Below are positions 46,101 to 58,300 of a DNA stretch of 64,000 nt, piece after piece. The notes below the pieces were generated by a model. The model was given only the letters and a program-made list of their open reading frames with translations, made no database searches and was not told the origin of the DNA. Position 1 is the stretch's first letter. Each line of letters begins with the position of its first letter. The stretch spans positions 1-64,000 of the forward strand of contig NZ_JABERD010000008.1 of the NCBI RefSeq assembly GCF_013044505.1. The letters are read 5' to 3'. The position numbers and the translations under genes were made by a program. Source of the DNA: Streptomyces sp. S3(2020) (GTDB taxonomy: Bacteria; Actinomycetota; Actinomycetes; Streptomycetales; Streptomycetaceae).

Positions 46101-49100
46101 GGACGGCTCGGGCGACGAGTTCGTTGTAGTGGTCGGCGATGGCGTTGCCCCGGTAGATGTCCGCGAGGACGTCCGGATGGTCGCCGGAGAAGTACAGCTC
46201 CAGTGGGTCGACCCGGCCGGCCAGCACATCGGGAAGCGCGGGCAGGCACTCGGCCACCAGGCGTACGTGGGCGGAGAGTTCGGGGTGCCGGGCGAGCAGG
46301 GCGTCGAGCTCCCCCGCCCTGAACGGGCTCGGATCGGCGGCGCGGCTGCGGCGCAGCACGCCCTCGATCACCCGGGTCAGCCGCTCGTACGACGGGTCCG
46401 CGGCCAACGCGTCCAGCGCCCCGGGCGCCAGCGGGTCACGGCCCAGCCGGGCCCGCAGGTCGGCGTCGAGCATCCGGCCGGCGGTGACGCCGAGTTCCCG
46501 CAGGGCCGCGGCGATCTTCAGGCCGTCGTAGGAGGCGTCGCGCAGCCAGGCGTCGGCGGCCAGTTCCGCGGCGGCGGCCGCCGGGGCGGCTGCGAGGAGG
46601 GTGCCGGGTGTGGCGCCCTGCGTCCGGTGCGGGACGGACGCGGAAGCGGAAACGGAAGCGGTGCCGGGCGTGGCCGGCGGCAGGGGCAGTCCGTGGCGTT
46701 CGCGGGCGAACGGGTACGTGGGCAACGGCACGCGTCGGGCCGCTGTCTCCAGCGGCGTCGGCCAGGCGTCGGTCGTGCCGTCGGTCCAGCGGCGGGCGGT
46801 GTCCGCGGCGGTGTCGGCGGGGTCGCCGCCGACGAGCCTCACCCGGTCGCCGGTCAGCCCCGTGGCGAGCAGTTCGTCCAGGCCGCGCAGGAGCGAGCGC
46901 CGGTCGGCGGCGACCACGGCGGCGCGGGCGGGGAGCGGGAAGCGGCCGTGCTGGAGCGTCGCCGCGATCGAGTCGAGGGGGGCGTCCGAGTCGGCGACGA
47001 AGCTCCGCTGACGGGCTATCACCTCCCGCAGTCGGTCGACGTCCGCGGCGGAGTACGGGAACACCATCAGGCCGTCGGTCCCCATGCGACGCTCCGGGGC
47101 CTGAGGGGTCTGAGAGTCCTGAGGGGCCTGTTCCAGGACGACGTGGGCGTAGGCCCCGCCGAAGCCGAACGAGCTGACACCGGCCCGGCGCGGTACTCCC
47201 CCGGCCGTCTCCCACTGTTCGGTGGCCCGGTTGACGCGCAGCGGCCCGTCGTCGAGCGTGCAGTAGGGGTTGGGGCGCGCGTAGCCGGGCATGGCGGGCA
47301 GGACGCCGTGCCGGACGGTCAGGACCGTTTTCACGAGCCCGGTCAGGCCGGCGGCCGCCTCGGTGTGGCCGAGGTGCGCCTTGGCGGTGCCCAGGACGCA
47401 GAAGCCGCTGCGGGAGGTGTGTTCGGCGAAGGCGGCGGTGAGGCCGTCGACCTCCACGGGGTCGCCGAGCTTGGTCCCGGTGCCGTGGGCCTCCAGGTAT
47501 CCGAGTGTGTCGGGGCTGATGCCCGCGTCGGCCCAGGCGGCCCGCAACAGGTCTGTCTGGCGGGCCGGGTTGGGCGCGGTGACCGAGCCTGCCCGGCCGC
47601 CGTGGTTGACGGCGCTGCCCCGGATCACGGCGTGCACCGGATCGCCGTCGCGCAGGGCGTCCGCGAGCGGTTTGAGCAGGACGGCCGCGACCGCCTCGGC
47701 GGGCGCGTAGCCGTCGGCGCGCTCGTCGAAGGCGTGGCAGGCGCCGCTCGGTGACAGGGCACCGATCGCGGACAGCTGGGTGTAGTGCCGGGGCGTGAGG
47801 ATGAGGTTGGTGCCGGCGGCGAAGGCCATCCGGCACTCGCCGCGCCGCAGCGCGTTCACCGCGAGGTGCACGGCGTACAGGGAGCCGGAGCACGCGGTGT
47901 CGACGGTGAGGCTCGGGCCGGTGAGGTCGAAGAAGTGCGAGGGCCGGTTGGCGGACATGGAGACCGCCGTGCCGATCGGCGCGTACGGGCCGTCGGCTTG
48001 GCCGGCGCGGATCATCTCCTCCTCGTGGTCGCGGAAGGAGCGGCCCACGAACACGCCGGTGTCGGAGCCGCGCAGCCGGCCGGCGACCGTCGCGTCCTCG
48101 GCGGTCTCCCACAGCACCTCCAGCAGCAGCCGGGTCTGCGGGTCCATGGCCCGCGCCTCGTCGCGGGACATGCCGAACAGCGCGGCGTCGAAGCTGTCGG
48201 CGTCGGCGACGAATCCGCCGCGCGGGCAGTCGGTACGGCCGTCCCCGCCGTGCGGGTCGTAGACCGCCGGGTGGTCCCAGCGGTCCGCCGGTACGTCGGT
48301 GACGAGATCGTCGCCGTTCAGCAGGCGCCGCCAGAGCGTGGCGGTGTCGCGGGCGCCGGGGAAGCGTCCGGCCATGCCCACGACGGCGATGGCTCCGTCG
48401 AACGGGCGGGCGGCGGGCCTCGGCTGGTCCGGATGTGTCGCGGTGCCCGGGTCCGCCGGTACCGCGACGACCGGCTCCGGCGCCTTCCGTGCCGTGGCGG
48501 CCCGGGCGAGGCGGGCGGTCTGCTCGGGGAACTCCGCGCGCAGGTGGGCGGCGAGCTGCGGCACGTCGGGGTGGCGGAAGAAGACGGTCGGTACGAGTGA
48601 GCAGCCGAGGTCGCTCTCGATGCGGTCGTTGAGGGCCATCAGGTCGGCGGAGGTGAGCCCGAGGTCGAGGAATCCGGCCCGGTCGGGCGGGACCGGGGTG
48701 CCGAGTCGTTCGCGGACCAGTTCGTCGAGGTGGTCGGTGACGGCGTGGAGTACGGGATCGCCCGTGGTCATGGGGGTGGCCTCCGCGGCGGTGGCGGTGT
48801 CCGGGTGGGCGCGGGCCGCGGGCGGCTCGCCGTAGTCGCGCGGGGTGCTGGCCGGCGGAAGGTCGCTGCCGGGGCTGCCCGCGCCGGCGGTGATCCACCG
48901 GCGCCTTCGGTCGAAGCGGGTGAGCGCGAGCGGGGTGCGGCGCGGGGTGTGTCCCTCGGGGGCCTGTTCGAGGACCACATGGCAGTTGGTGCCGCCGAAC
49001 CCGAAGGAGGAGACCGCCGCGCGTCGCGGGCTTCCGGTCGCCTCCGGCCAGGGGCGACCGGAGGTGACGGGGTAGAACGGGGTGCGGTCGAAGCCGAGCC

Positions 49101-52100
49101 GGGGGTGGGGTTCGGCGCAGTGCAGGGTCGCGGGCAGATAGCCGTGCTGGACGGCGAGGACGGTCTTCACCAGGGAGGCGATGCCGCCGGCGTGCAGCAG
49201 TGCGCCCAGATTGGACTTCACCGAGCCGACGGCGCAGTGCTGGGTGTCGCTGCCCAGACTCCGGTAGACCTCGGCCGCCGCGTGGATCTCGATCGGGTCG
49301 CCGAACCGGCTGGCCGAACCGTTGACCTCCAGGTAGCCGATCGAGGGCGAGTCGACGCGGGCCGCCCGCAGTGCGGTGCGCAGCAGTTCCGTCTGTGCCT
49401 CGTGGCTGGGCGCGGTCAGGCCGAGGGTGCGGCCGTCGTTGTTCGCGGCGGAGGCGAGCAGGGTGGCGAGCACCTGGTCGCCGTCGCGCAGGGCCTGTTC
49501 CTCGGTTTTGAGGAGCACCATCCCGAGCCCCTCGCCCGGCACGGTGCCGGTGGCCTCCCGGTCGAACACCCGGCTGTGGCCGTCGCCCGAGAGCACACCG
49601 GCACGGCCGAGGCCGAGGTAGACGAAGGGGTCGAGCAGCAGTTCGCAGCCGCCGGCGACGGCGTGGTCGCACTCCCCGGCGAGCAGGCTCTGCACGGCCT
49701 GGTGGACGGCGACCAGCGAGGACGAGCAGGCCGTGTCCACGGTCAGGGACGGGCCACGGAAGTCGAACACGTGGCTGATCTGGGTCGCCACCATGTTGGG
49801 CAGGGCGCTGACGAGCAGTTGCGGGGTGGTGGGCGGGCCGCCGATGCAGTTGCGGCGGACGTAGTCGTTGGCACCAACGCCCAGGAAGACACCGACGCGT
49901 TCCCCGGCGAGTTCCTTGCGCGCGTAGCCGGCCCGGTCGAGGAGTTCCTGCGCCAGTTCCAGGGAGAGCCGCTGCTGGGGGTCCATCCAGGCGGCGTCCT
50001 GCTTGCTGATGCCGAAGAACTCCGCGTCGAACCGGTCGATCCCCTCGATGAACCCACCCCACCGGGCGGCCTCGACGACGTCCGGATCGGCCCGGTCGAA
50101 CCAGTCCGGCGACCACCGGTCGGCAGGCGTACGGGAGACGGAGTGGATGCCCCGGACGAGGTTCTGCCAGAACTCCTCGACGGAGGCGGCCCCCGGCACG
50201 CGAACCGCCGCTGCCACGACGGCGATCCGCCCGGACGTGGACCGCCGCCCGCCGCCGACGGCCCGGGGCGACGCAGCCGCGGGAGCAGGTGCGGGCGCGG
50301 GAGCAGGTGCCGGAGCCGGTTCCGCGGCCCGGCCGGGAACGTCCGGTCGCGTGGCCGAGGCGCCGACCGCCGCCGGGAGCTCGTCGGCCAGGTGATCGGC
50401 CAACGCGCGCAGGGTGCGGCGCCGGGCCACCACGGACGGGACCACGGCGGTGCCGTAGCGCTGTTCGACGACGTCGAGGACGCGCATGGCGGCGATCGAG
50501 TCCACCCCGTAGTCGCTGAGGTCCTCCTCCGGGTCGAGGTCCTCGACGGGCACCTTCAGCACATCCGCGAAGATGCCCGCCAGCTCACGGCAGAGCGCGT
50601 CGGCGTCCACACCGGGGCGCGCGGCGGGCGGGGTGTCGGGGTGGAGGGTGAGTCGGTCCTCCAGTCGCCGTACGTCCCCGCGGAACACGGCGAGTTGGGC
50701 GGCGGGATGGCCGAGGGCGAACTCCAGCGCCGCCAGGCCGTCGGTGGTGCTCAGTGGTTCGAGGCCGTTGGCCTCCAGCACCGGCCGCTCCACGGCCGGG
50801 TTGATCCGCATGCCGCCGTCCGCCCACAGGGGCCAGTTCACGGACAGGGTGCGGCCGTGCCGTTCGCCGCGGGCCCTGAGGTCCTGGCGATGGTGGGCGA
50901 AGGAGTCCAGGTAGCGGTTGCCCACGGTGTAGTCGGTGGTGCCGATGGTGCCGAGCACCGAGGTGGTGGAGGAGAACAGCAGGAAGTAGTCGAGGCGGGC
51001 GTCCCGGGTGGCCTCGTCCAGCAGACGGGTGCCGACGGTCTTGGGCGCGGTGACCCGGTGGATGCCCGCCGTGTCCTTGTGGAGCAGCAGTCCGTCCTCG
51101 ACCACTCCGGCGGCGTGCAGGACGCCGGTGAGGGGGCCGAGGTCGGCGACGACGGCCGACACCGTGTCCGTCACGGCGGCACGGTCGGTCACGTCGCAGG
51201 GGTAGTAGCGGGCCCGCGCGCCCAGAGCGGCGATTTCGGCGACGGCCGCGGACTGCTCCGCGCCGTGTCCGGACCGGCCGAGAAGAGCGATGCGTACGTC
51301 GGCCCGCTCGGCCAGTCGGCGGGCCACCAGCCGGCCCAGACCGCCGGCGCCCCCGGTGATCAGATAGGTGCCGCCGTCGCGGGCGAGCGGGACATCCGCC
51401 GCGGCGGTGGTCGTCACCCGCCGGAATCCGAGCACCTCACGTCCGGTTCGACGGACCCGTACCTCGATGTCCTGCCAGGCCACCGCCTCGGCGAGCACCG
51501 CCCGGCACTGCTCCTCGACACCGAGGGCCGGGTCCAGGCACACCGTCTTCAGCGCCAGCTTGGGCTGTTCGCGCCGGACGCCGCGCGCCAGGCCGCCCAC
51601 GGCCGCGTGCTCGGGGTCCTCGGCGTCCGCAGCGTAGGCGTAGACCACCGGCAGGGTGGCCGTGCACGAGGTCAGCCAGGCACGCGCCAGGGCGAAGGCG
51701 CTGTCGCGCGCCACCGACGGGCCGAGTGCCGCGCCGAGGGGCCACAGGTCCAGGACCGCCGCCGGATACGCGCCCTCGGCGCGCAGCGCGTCGGCGACGG
51801 CTCGGTGGTCCTGCTCGGCGGTCGGATCGACGGTGAACTCGTCGGCGCTCGTGCGGGCGAAGCCTGTCCCGGAGCGCACCGCGACCACCCGGGCCACGAC
51901 CCGGCGGCGCAGTTCGGCGACCCGACCGGCGTCGTCGTCCAGCACCAGCAGCACGCCGTCGGGCAGCGTGCCGCCCTCGGGGTCCTTCGGCGCCCACACC
52001 GGTTCGTAGACGAGCAGTCCGTCGGGTACGGCGGTCGGGACGGCAGCGGCGGCAGCAGCAGCGGGCATGGCTCGGATGCGCGAGACGTCGGTGAGAACCG

Positions 52101-55100
52101 TCGGCTCCGCACCGCTCGCGCGGCCGTCACGGTCCACCGACGGATCCGACGCGACGGCCACCGGGGCCGGGCCCGGGGCGTCCGCCCCGGTCGGGGCCTC
52201 GCCGGGTGCCGGGGCCGAGGCGCCCCCTTCGGACATCGGGATCCAGCACCGTTTGCGCTCGAAGGGATAGGTCGGCAGCGGCACACGGCGTCCGCTGCGG
52301 GTCGCCCAGTCGGTCTCCGCGCCGCCCACCCATGCCGCGGCCGTCCGGGCCGGGTCGGTGCCGTCCGCACGGCCGCCGCCGTCGCGCCCGGCGCGGCCCG
52401 TGAACACCCGGGTGGGGTCGGTCTGTCCGGCGCCGTACGCGGTGAGCAGGTCCACCAGCTCCGCGCTGTCGTGGGCCACCACGGCGAGCCGGTGCTCCAG
52501 GGCGCGCCGGCCGGTGCGCAGTGTGTGGGCGACATCGGCGAAGGGCAGGTCCGGATCCTCGCTCAGGAACCGGCGCAACCGCTCCGCCTGTACCCGCAGG
52601 GCGTCGGGCGTGCGGGCCGACAGGGGGACGACCTGGGGTCCGGCGGGATCGTCGGACCGTGCACCGCCCTGGGCCGCGTACTCCTCCAGCACCATGTGGA
52701 CGTTGGCACCGCCGAAGCCGAAGGCGCTGATCCCGGCGCGGCGCGGCGCCGTCGCTCCGGTGCGCGGGTCGACGACCCGGGGCCAGTCTCGGCGTTCCCG
52801 TGCCACGTAGAACGGGCTGTCGTCGAAGGGGATCTCCTGGTTGAGCCGCTCGGTGTGGAGCGTGGGCACGATGGTGCCGTGCCGCATCGACAGCAGCACC
52901 TTGGTGAGGGCGGCGATGCCCGCAGCGGCTTCCAGGTGGCCGACGTTGGACTTGAGCGAGCCGACCGCGCAGAAGCCGCGCCGGTCGGTGGAGCGACGGT
53001 AGGCCTTGGTGAGCGAGGCGATCTCGATCTGGTCGCCGAGCGTGGTGCCGGCGCCGTGTGCCTCGATGCTGGTGATGGTCTCGACGTCGACGTCGGCGCG
53101 GCGCAGCGCCTCCAGCACCACGCGGCCCTGGGCGTCCGGGCTCGGCACGGCGAAGCCGCTGGTGCGGCCGGAGTGCTGGACGGCCGAGCCGCGGATGACG
53201 CCGTAGATGTGGTCGCCTGCCGCCTCGGCCTCGGACAGGGGGCGCAGCAGCACGGCGCCCACGCCCTCGCCGGGCACGTAGCCGTCGGCTCCCGCGCCGA
53301 ACACACGGCAACGGCCGTCGGTGGAGAGCAGGTTGTTCTCCGCCAGCCGCAGGTACTTGAAGGGGTGCAGGGAGAGGTTGACCCCGCCGGCCAGAGCCGC
53401 CCGGCACTCGCCGCGCCGGATCGCCTCGCAGGCCAGGTGGATGGTGGTCAGCGAGGACGAGCAGGCGGTGTCCAGGGAGACGCTGGGGCCGCGGAAGTCG
53501 AAGGCGTAGGAGACCCGGCTGGTGATCAGAGAGAAGGTGGAGGCGACGATCTGCGGGTTGTCGCGGGCGAGTTGTTCCAGGGCGTGCAGCTGATAGTCGT
53601 TCCACATGACGCCCGCGAAGACGCCGACCGCGCCGCCGGTCTGTCCGACCAGTTGCTCGGGGGTGTATCCGGCGTCCTCGACGGTCTGCCAGGCGGTCTC
53701 CAGGAAGAGCCGTTCGTGCGGGTCCATCAACTCGGCCTGGCGCGGGGAGATGTTGAAGAACAGCGGGTCGAAGTCCTCGACACCGTCAAGGAATCCGCCC
53801 CACTTGCCGTGGGTCTTGCCGCTGATGTGCCGGCCGGGGGCGAACCAGGGTGTGTGGTCCCAGCGTTCGGGCGGTACCTCGCTCACACAGTCTCGGCCGT
53901 CCCGCAGCACCTGCCAGAACTCACGGATGTCGGCGGCGCCCGGGTAGCGTCCGGCGAGGCCCACCACGGCGATCGGCTCGTCGTGGGAGTGCGGCGCCGG
54001 TTCGGGTCGCGGTGCCCCCTGGGGCTCGGCCCGCGGGGCGGGGGCCTGCACGACGACTGGTTCCTGCGGGGTGGGGGTGCCGCCGGGCAGCACATGTCCC
54101 TGGCCCCGCAGATGGGCGGCGAGGCTGTTCACGGTGGGGTACTCGAACAGCAGGGTCGGGTACAGCTCGGTGCCGAGCAGCTTCTCCAGCGCTACGGCGA
54201 TGGTGAGCAGGTTCACCGAGTCCAGACCGAGGTCGTAGAAGCCCCGGTCCTGGTCCATCGGCGCGTCTCCGCTGCCCAGCGCCTCCGCCACGAGGTCGCT
54301 GATGGCCGCCTCCAGCGTGCGCTGTCCTTCCGCGACCGGCGGCTCGGTCTGCCTGGGCGAGCGCGGCGACACCAACGGCACGGGCGGCGCGGGCGGCGTC
54401 TGCGCGGGGGCCGTCGCGCCTTCGGCGAGCCGGGTGATGAGGTCGGCGGTCCGTACGCGCTTGGCCCGGAACCCGGTGATGCGGGCGACGACGCTGCCGT
54501 CCGGGTGGCAGATGTGCAGGTCCGCGGTGACGGTCTCGGCGTCCAGCTCGCGCTGCTCCACGCGCGGCACGTACACCTGCGCCGCGGCGCCGAGCGGGGC
54601 ATACGCGCGGAACGACTCGATGTAGATCGGGATGAAGGGGCGCTCGGCCTGTTCCCGCTGCTCGGGCTCGAACTGGAGGAAGGGCACCAGGGTGGAGAAG
54701 TCCAGGGTGACCGGGTGGATGTGGAAGTGGTCCAGGTACTCCTGGGCGTCGGGGCCGAGCCGCACGTCGCCGAGGGAGTAGCCGTCGCCGCGGTAGACGG
54801 TGCCGTCCACCTTCATGAAGTCCCGGTGGTGGATGTCGACTTGGCGGGCGAAGGCGTACAGCGCGTCGGCGTCGTAGATCTGGTCGGCGGCGGCCTTGAG
54901 CCGGTCGGTGTCGACGTGCCCGGCGGGCTCGGGTGCGGAAAGACGGATCTCCGCCTGGAAGTTGGTCTCCCAGGCGTCGTCGAGCACGACTCCCGCGCTG
55001 ACCGGCCTGCTGCGCACGGTCACCGGCAGCACACCCTGCGGGGACGGGGAGTCCACCGCGATCTGTAGTTGCCGGTCCCGGTCCCCGGCGGCCACCACGG

Positions 55101-55326
55101 GTGCGATGAACAGGCAGCGGCGCAGTTCGGCCGCGGCCGGGTCCACGCCCGCGTGCCGCAGGAGCCTCAGGACCAGGTCGAGGAAGAAGACGCCCGGCAG
55201 GACGGGCGTGCCGTGCACGAGGTGGCCGCGCACGATCTCGTCCTGGGCGGTGACGCTGGTGACCAGATGTCGGCCGGCCAGCCGGTGCTGATCGGCCTCG
55301 AAGCGGGGATCGACCACGGTCGACAT
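43159..55326 (-). CDS. Trans-AT polyketide synthase, middle protein (PKS-B)
   Basis: 4055 residues. Approximate domains in transcription order: DH 55320-54430, ACP 54310-54100, KS4 53985-52680, KR 51370-50760 (structural part from ~52025), ACP 50585-50385, KS5 50232-48960 (non-elongating), ACP 48740-48535, KS6 48400-47125, MT 46560-45510, ACP 45400-45190, KS7 45100-43795, then a helical C-terminus with LEALQRGELTVDEVDRLM. It begins directly with a DH (HLVHGTPVLPG; the second motif is TLDFSTL), so it completes the module started by KS3 of PKS-A. It ends with a KS whose KR-ACP lie on PKS-C. Such splits inside modules are typical of trans-AT systems. KS4, KS6 and KS7 have Cys-His-His. No AT domain. 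It starts 4 bp from the PKS-A stop. Confidence 0.95.
48960..50232 (-). other. KS5, non-elongating ketosynthase (KS0) with both histidines lost
   Basis: The nucleophile is present (DTACSSSLVAV), but VEAHGTGT is replaced by LEVNGSAS (His to Asn at 49321-49323) and the SNxGH motif is SNLGALLHAGG (His to Ala). Decarboxylative condensation should be impossible. It is followed by a lone ACP whose serine motif is LGLTSADL rather than LGxDSL. Confidence 0.9.
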
Positions 55327-55329
55327 AGG

Positions 55330-58300
55330 TCAGGTCAGCTCCTCGTGGAGTTCGAGCATGGGTCGGCGAACCGCACCCGCGGGCCGGGGACGGGGTTCGG
55401 AGAGCGTCGGGACCGAGGCCACGGGCAGGCCGGGTTCCGGTTCCAGCGCGAGCAGCGTCCGGGCCGCCGGACGCGACACCGTAGGCGCCGACGACGCCGA
55501 CGGCTCAGACGGTTCAGACGGCGTCGGCCGGTCGAGCCAGTGCCGGGTCCGGCGGTACGGGGCGGGCGGCAGCGCTGTGCGACGCGGGCGGTACCGCTCC
55601 CGCTCCTCAGGGAGCAGTTCGCGCAGCAGCACATGGGCGTTGGTGCCGCCGAACCCGAAGGCGCTGAGCCCCGCCCGTCGCACGCCGCACCGCGGTGTCC
55701 AGGGCTCCGTGGTGAGCGCAGGCCGGAACGGGGAGGTGTCGAAGGCGAAGCGCGGATTGGGCCGCTCGCAGTGCAGGGTGGGCGGGATGGTGCCGTGGAC
55801 GAGCGAGAGGATCACCTTGTGCAGGCCGGCCATACCGGCGGCCATCAGCAGATGACCCATGTTGGACTTCACGCTGCCGACCGCGCAGTGGCCGACCGCG
55901 TCCGTCGTGCGACGGAAGGCACGGGTGAGCGCCTGTAGTTCCATCGGGTCGCCGATCATGGTGCCGGTGCCGTGCGCCTCGACGTACGTCACCGTGTCGG
56001 CGCCGACTCCGGCCGCGGCCAGGGTGTCGGCGACCACCTCCTCCTGCGCCTGGGGATTCGGCGTGGTCAGCCCCATCGTGCGGCCGTCGTTGTTGAGCAG
56101 GCAGGCCTCGATCACGGCGTGGATCCGGTCGCCGTCGGCGAGCGCCCGGTCGAGCGGTTTCAGCAGCACCGCCCCCACTCCCTCGCCCAGCACGATGCCG
56201 TTGGCGGCGGCGTCGAAGACATGGCAGGCGCCGTCCGGTGAGAGCGCCCCGGACGCGCTGAGCTTCAGGAAGGGTGTCTCGTCCAGCAGCAGGTCGCCGC
56301 CGCCCACCAGCGCCGCCTCGCAGTCACCGGCTGCCAGTGCCCGCAGGGCGAGTTGGAGCGCGGTCAGCGACGAGGAGCAGGCGCTGTCCACGGTGACGTG
56401 AGGTCCGCGCAGGTCGTAGACGTGGGCGGCGTGGGCGGCGATGAAGTTCTGGTTGAGGCCGGTGACGGTGTTGCGGTGCGGGACGGCCACCCGCCCGCCG
56501 TAGGTGCTGGTGCCGGATCCCATGTAGAACGCGATCCGCCGCCCGGCCACGTCCGCGCGGGAGTAGCCGGCGTCGCGCAGCGTCTGCTCCACCGCCTCCA
56601 GGGACAGCCGCACCAGTGGGTCCACATGGCTCGCGTCGGCCGGGTCGATCCCGAAGAACTCCGGGTCGAACTCCTCGATCCCGTCCAGGAATCCGCCCCA
56701 TTTGCTGCTACTGCGGCCCGGTGTGCGCTCCGGTGCCCACAGTCGCCGGTGGTCCCAGCGGGAGGCGGGCACCTCGGTGATGCCGCTACGGCCGTCCCGC
56801 AGCAGTTGCCAGAACCGCTCCAGGTCGGGCGCGCCGGGGTAGCGGCCCGCGGCACCGATGACGGCGACCAGGTCGGGGCGGGTCTGACGGACAGGTCCGG
56901 CGGCGGCGGAGATCGCGCTGACGCCCGCCTGCGGGGTGACCGTGCCGGTGTCCCCCTGCCCGGCCCCGGACTCGTCGCGCATCCAACGGGCCGCACCTGT
57001 GGGGTGTTCGGCGCACAGATACGTGGCGAGTCGGGAGCAGGTCGGGTACTCCAGCACGAGCGAGGGTGACAGCGACTCCCCGACGAGACCCTCGAGTTGG
57101 GCCACGATGGCGGCCACCAGGATGGAATCGACGCCGAGTCCGGTGAAGTGTGTGTCGGGCCCGATCCGCTCGGCGGGCATCAGCAGGGCGCGGGCCAGCA
57201 GTCGGGCGACGGCCTCGGCGACGGTCGCGGGCTCGGGCTCGGCGCCTTCGGTGTCCGGCTCGGGCATGGGTGCTTCCTCGGGTCCACGGTCGAGATCGGA
57301 TAGGGGCACGGGCAGGGGCCATACGGCCGGGTCGACGGCGGCTGCCACGCAGTGCGAGCGCCCCGATGCCAGGGCGGCTTCCAGGAGGTCCAGGCCCTGT
57401 TCGACGGTGTGCGGGGCGAAGCCGTGCTCCGCGTACCGGGGGCTGCGCACCTCGCCCATGCCGGCGCCGGACCAGCTGCCCCAGGCCACGGAGAGGATCC
57501 GGGGGGAGCCGGAGTTCCGTTCGGCCACGGCGTCCAGTACGGCGTTGCCGGCCGCGTAGTCGGCGATTCCCACGGCCAGTTCGGGCAGGGTGGCCGACAG
57601 CGAGGAGTACAGGACGATCCACTCCGGCGTGTCCTCGCGCAGCTCGGTCAGCAGCGCCAGCGTCCCCTCCCCCTTGGGCCGCCAGGTGGCCCGTACGGAG
57701 TCCAGGTCCTTGTGGACGAACGCGGGCGTCTTGAGGTCGACGGCCCCGGCGCAGTGCAACACCCCGCCGACGGGCCCGAGTTCCTCCCGGACCCGGCCGA
57801 GGAAGCCCCGCAGACCGACGACATCCGTCAACTCACCGGTATGCAGCAGGAGTTCTACGCCCTGACGCTCCAGCTCCAGCAATGCGACGAGGCGTTGGTC
57901 GGAACTGTCCGTGGTCCAGGAGGAGCGTGGCGGCAGCGGGCGCAGGCCGAGCAAGGCCAGCCGCCTCGCACCGCGTTCGACGAGCCGTCGGGCGGCGGCC
58001 ATGCCGAGCCCGCCGGTGCCCCCGGTGATCAGATAGCTCCGGGACGGGTCGACCCGCACCGGCTCCGGCGTCGCCCGCGGCACCCGGAGCAGCCGGGGCG
58101 CCAGGCGTCGGCCGTCGCTGAGCCGTACCTCGGGTTCGCCCGCGTCCAGAGCCAGTTCGGCCTCCACCAGGCGCAGCAGGGCCTCGCCGTCGCCCGCGGG
58201 GATGTCGCAGGTGACCGTGGTGGCCGACACGTGGGAGTACTCGGCACCGAGGGAGCGTACGAGTCCGGCCATGCGGGCGGCGGCCCAGGACGAGCCGGCC

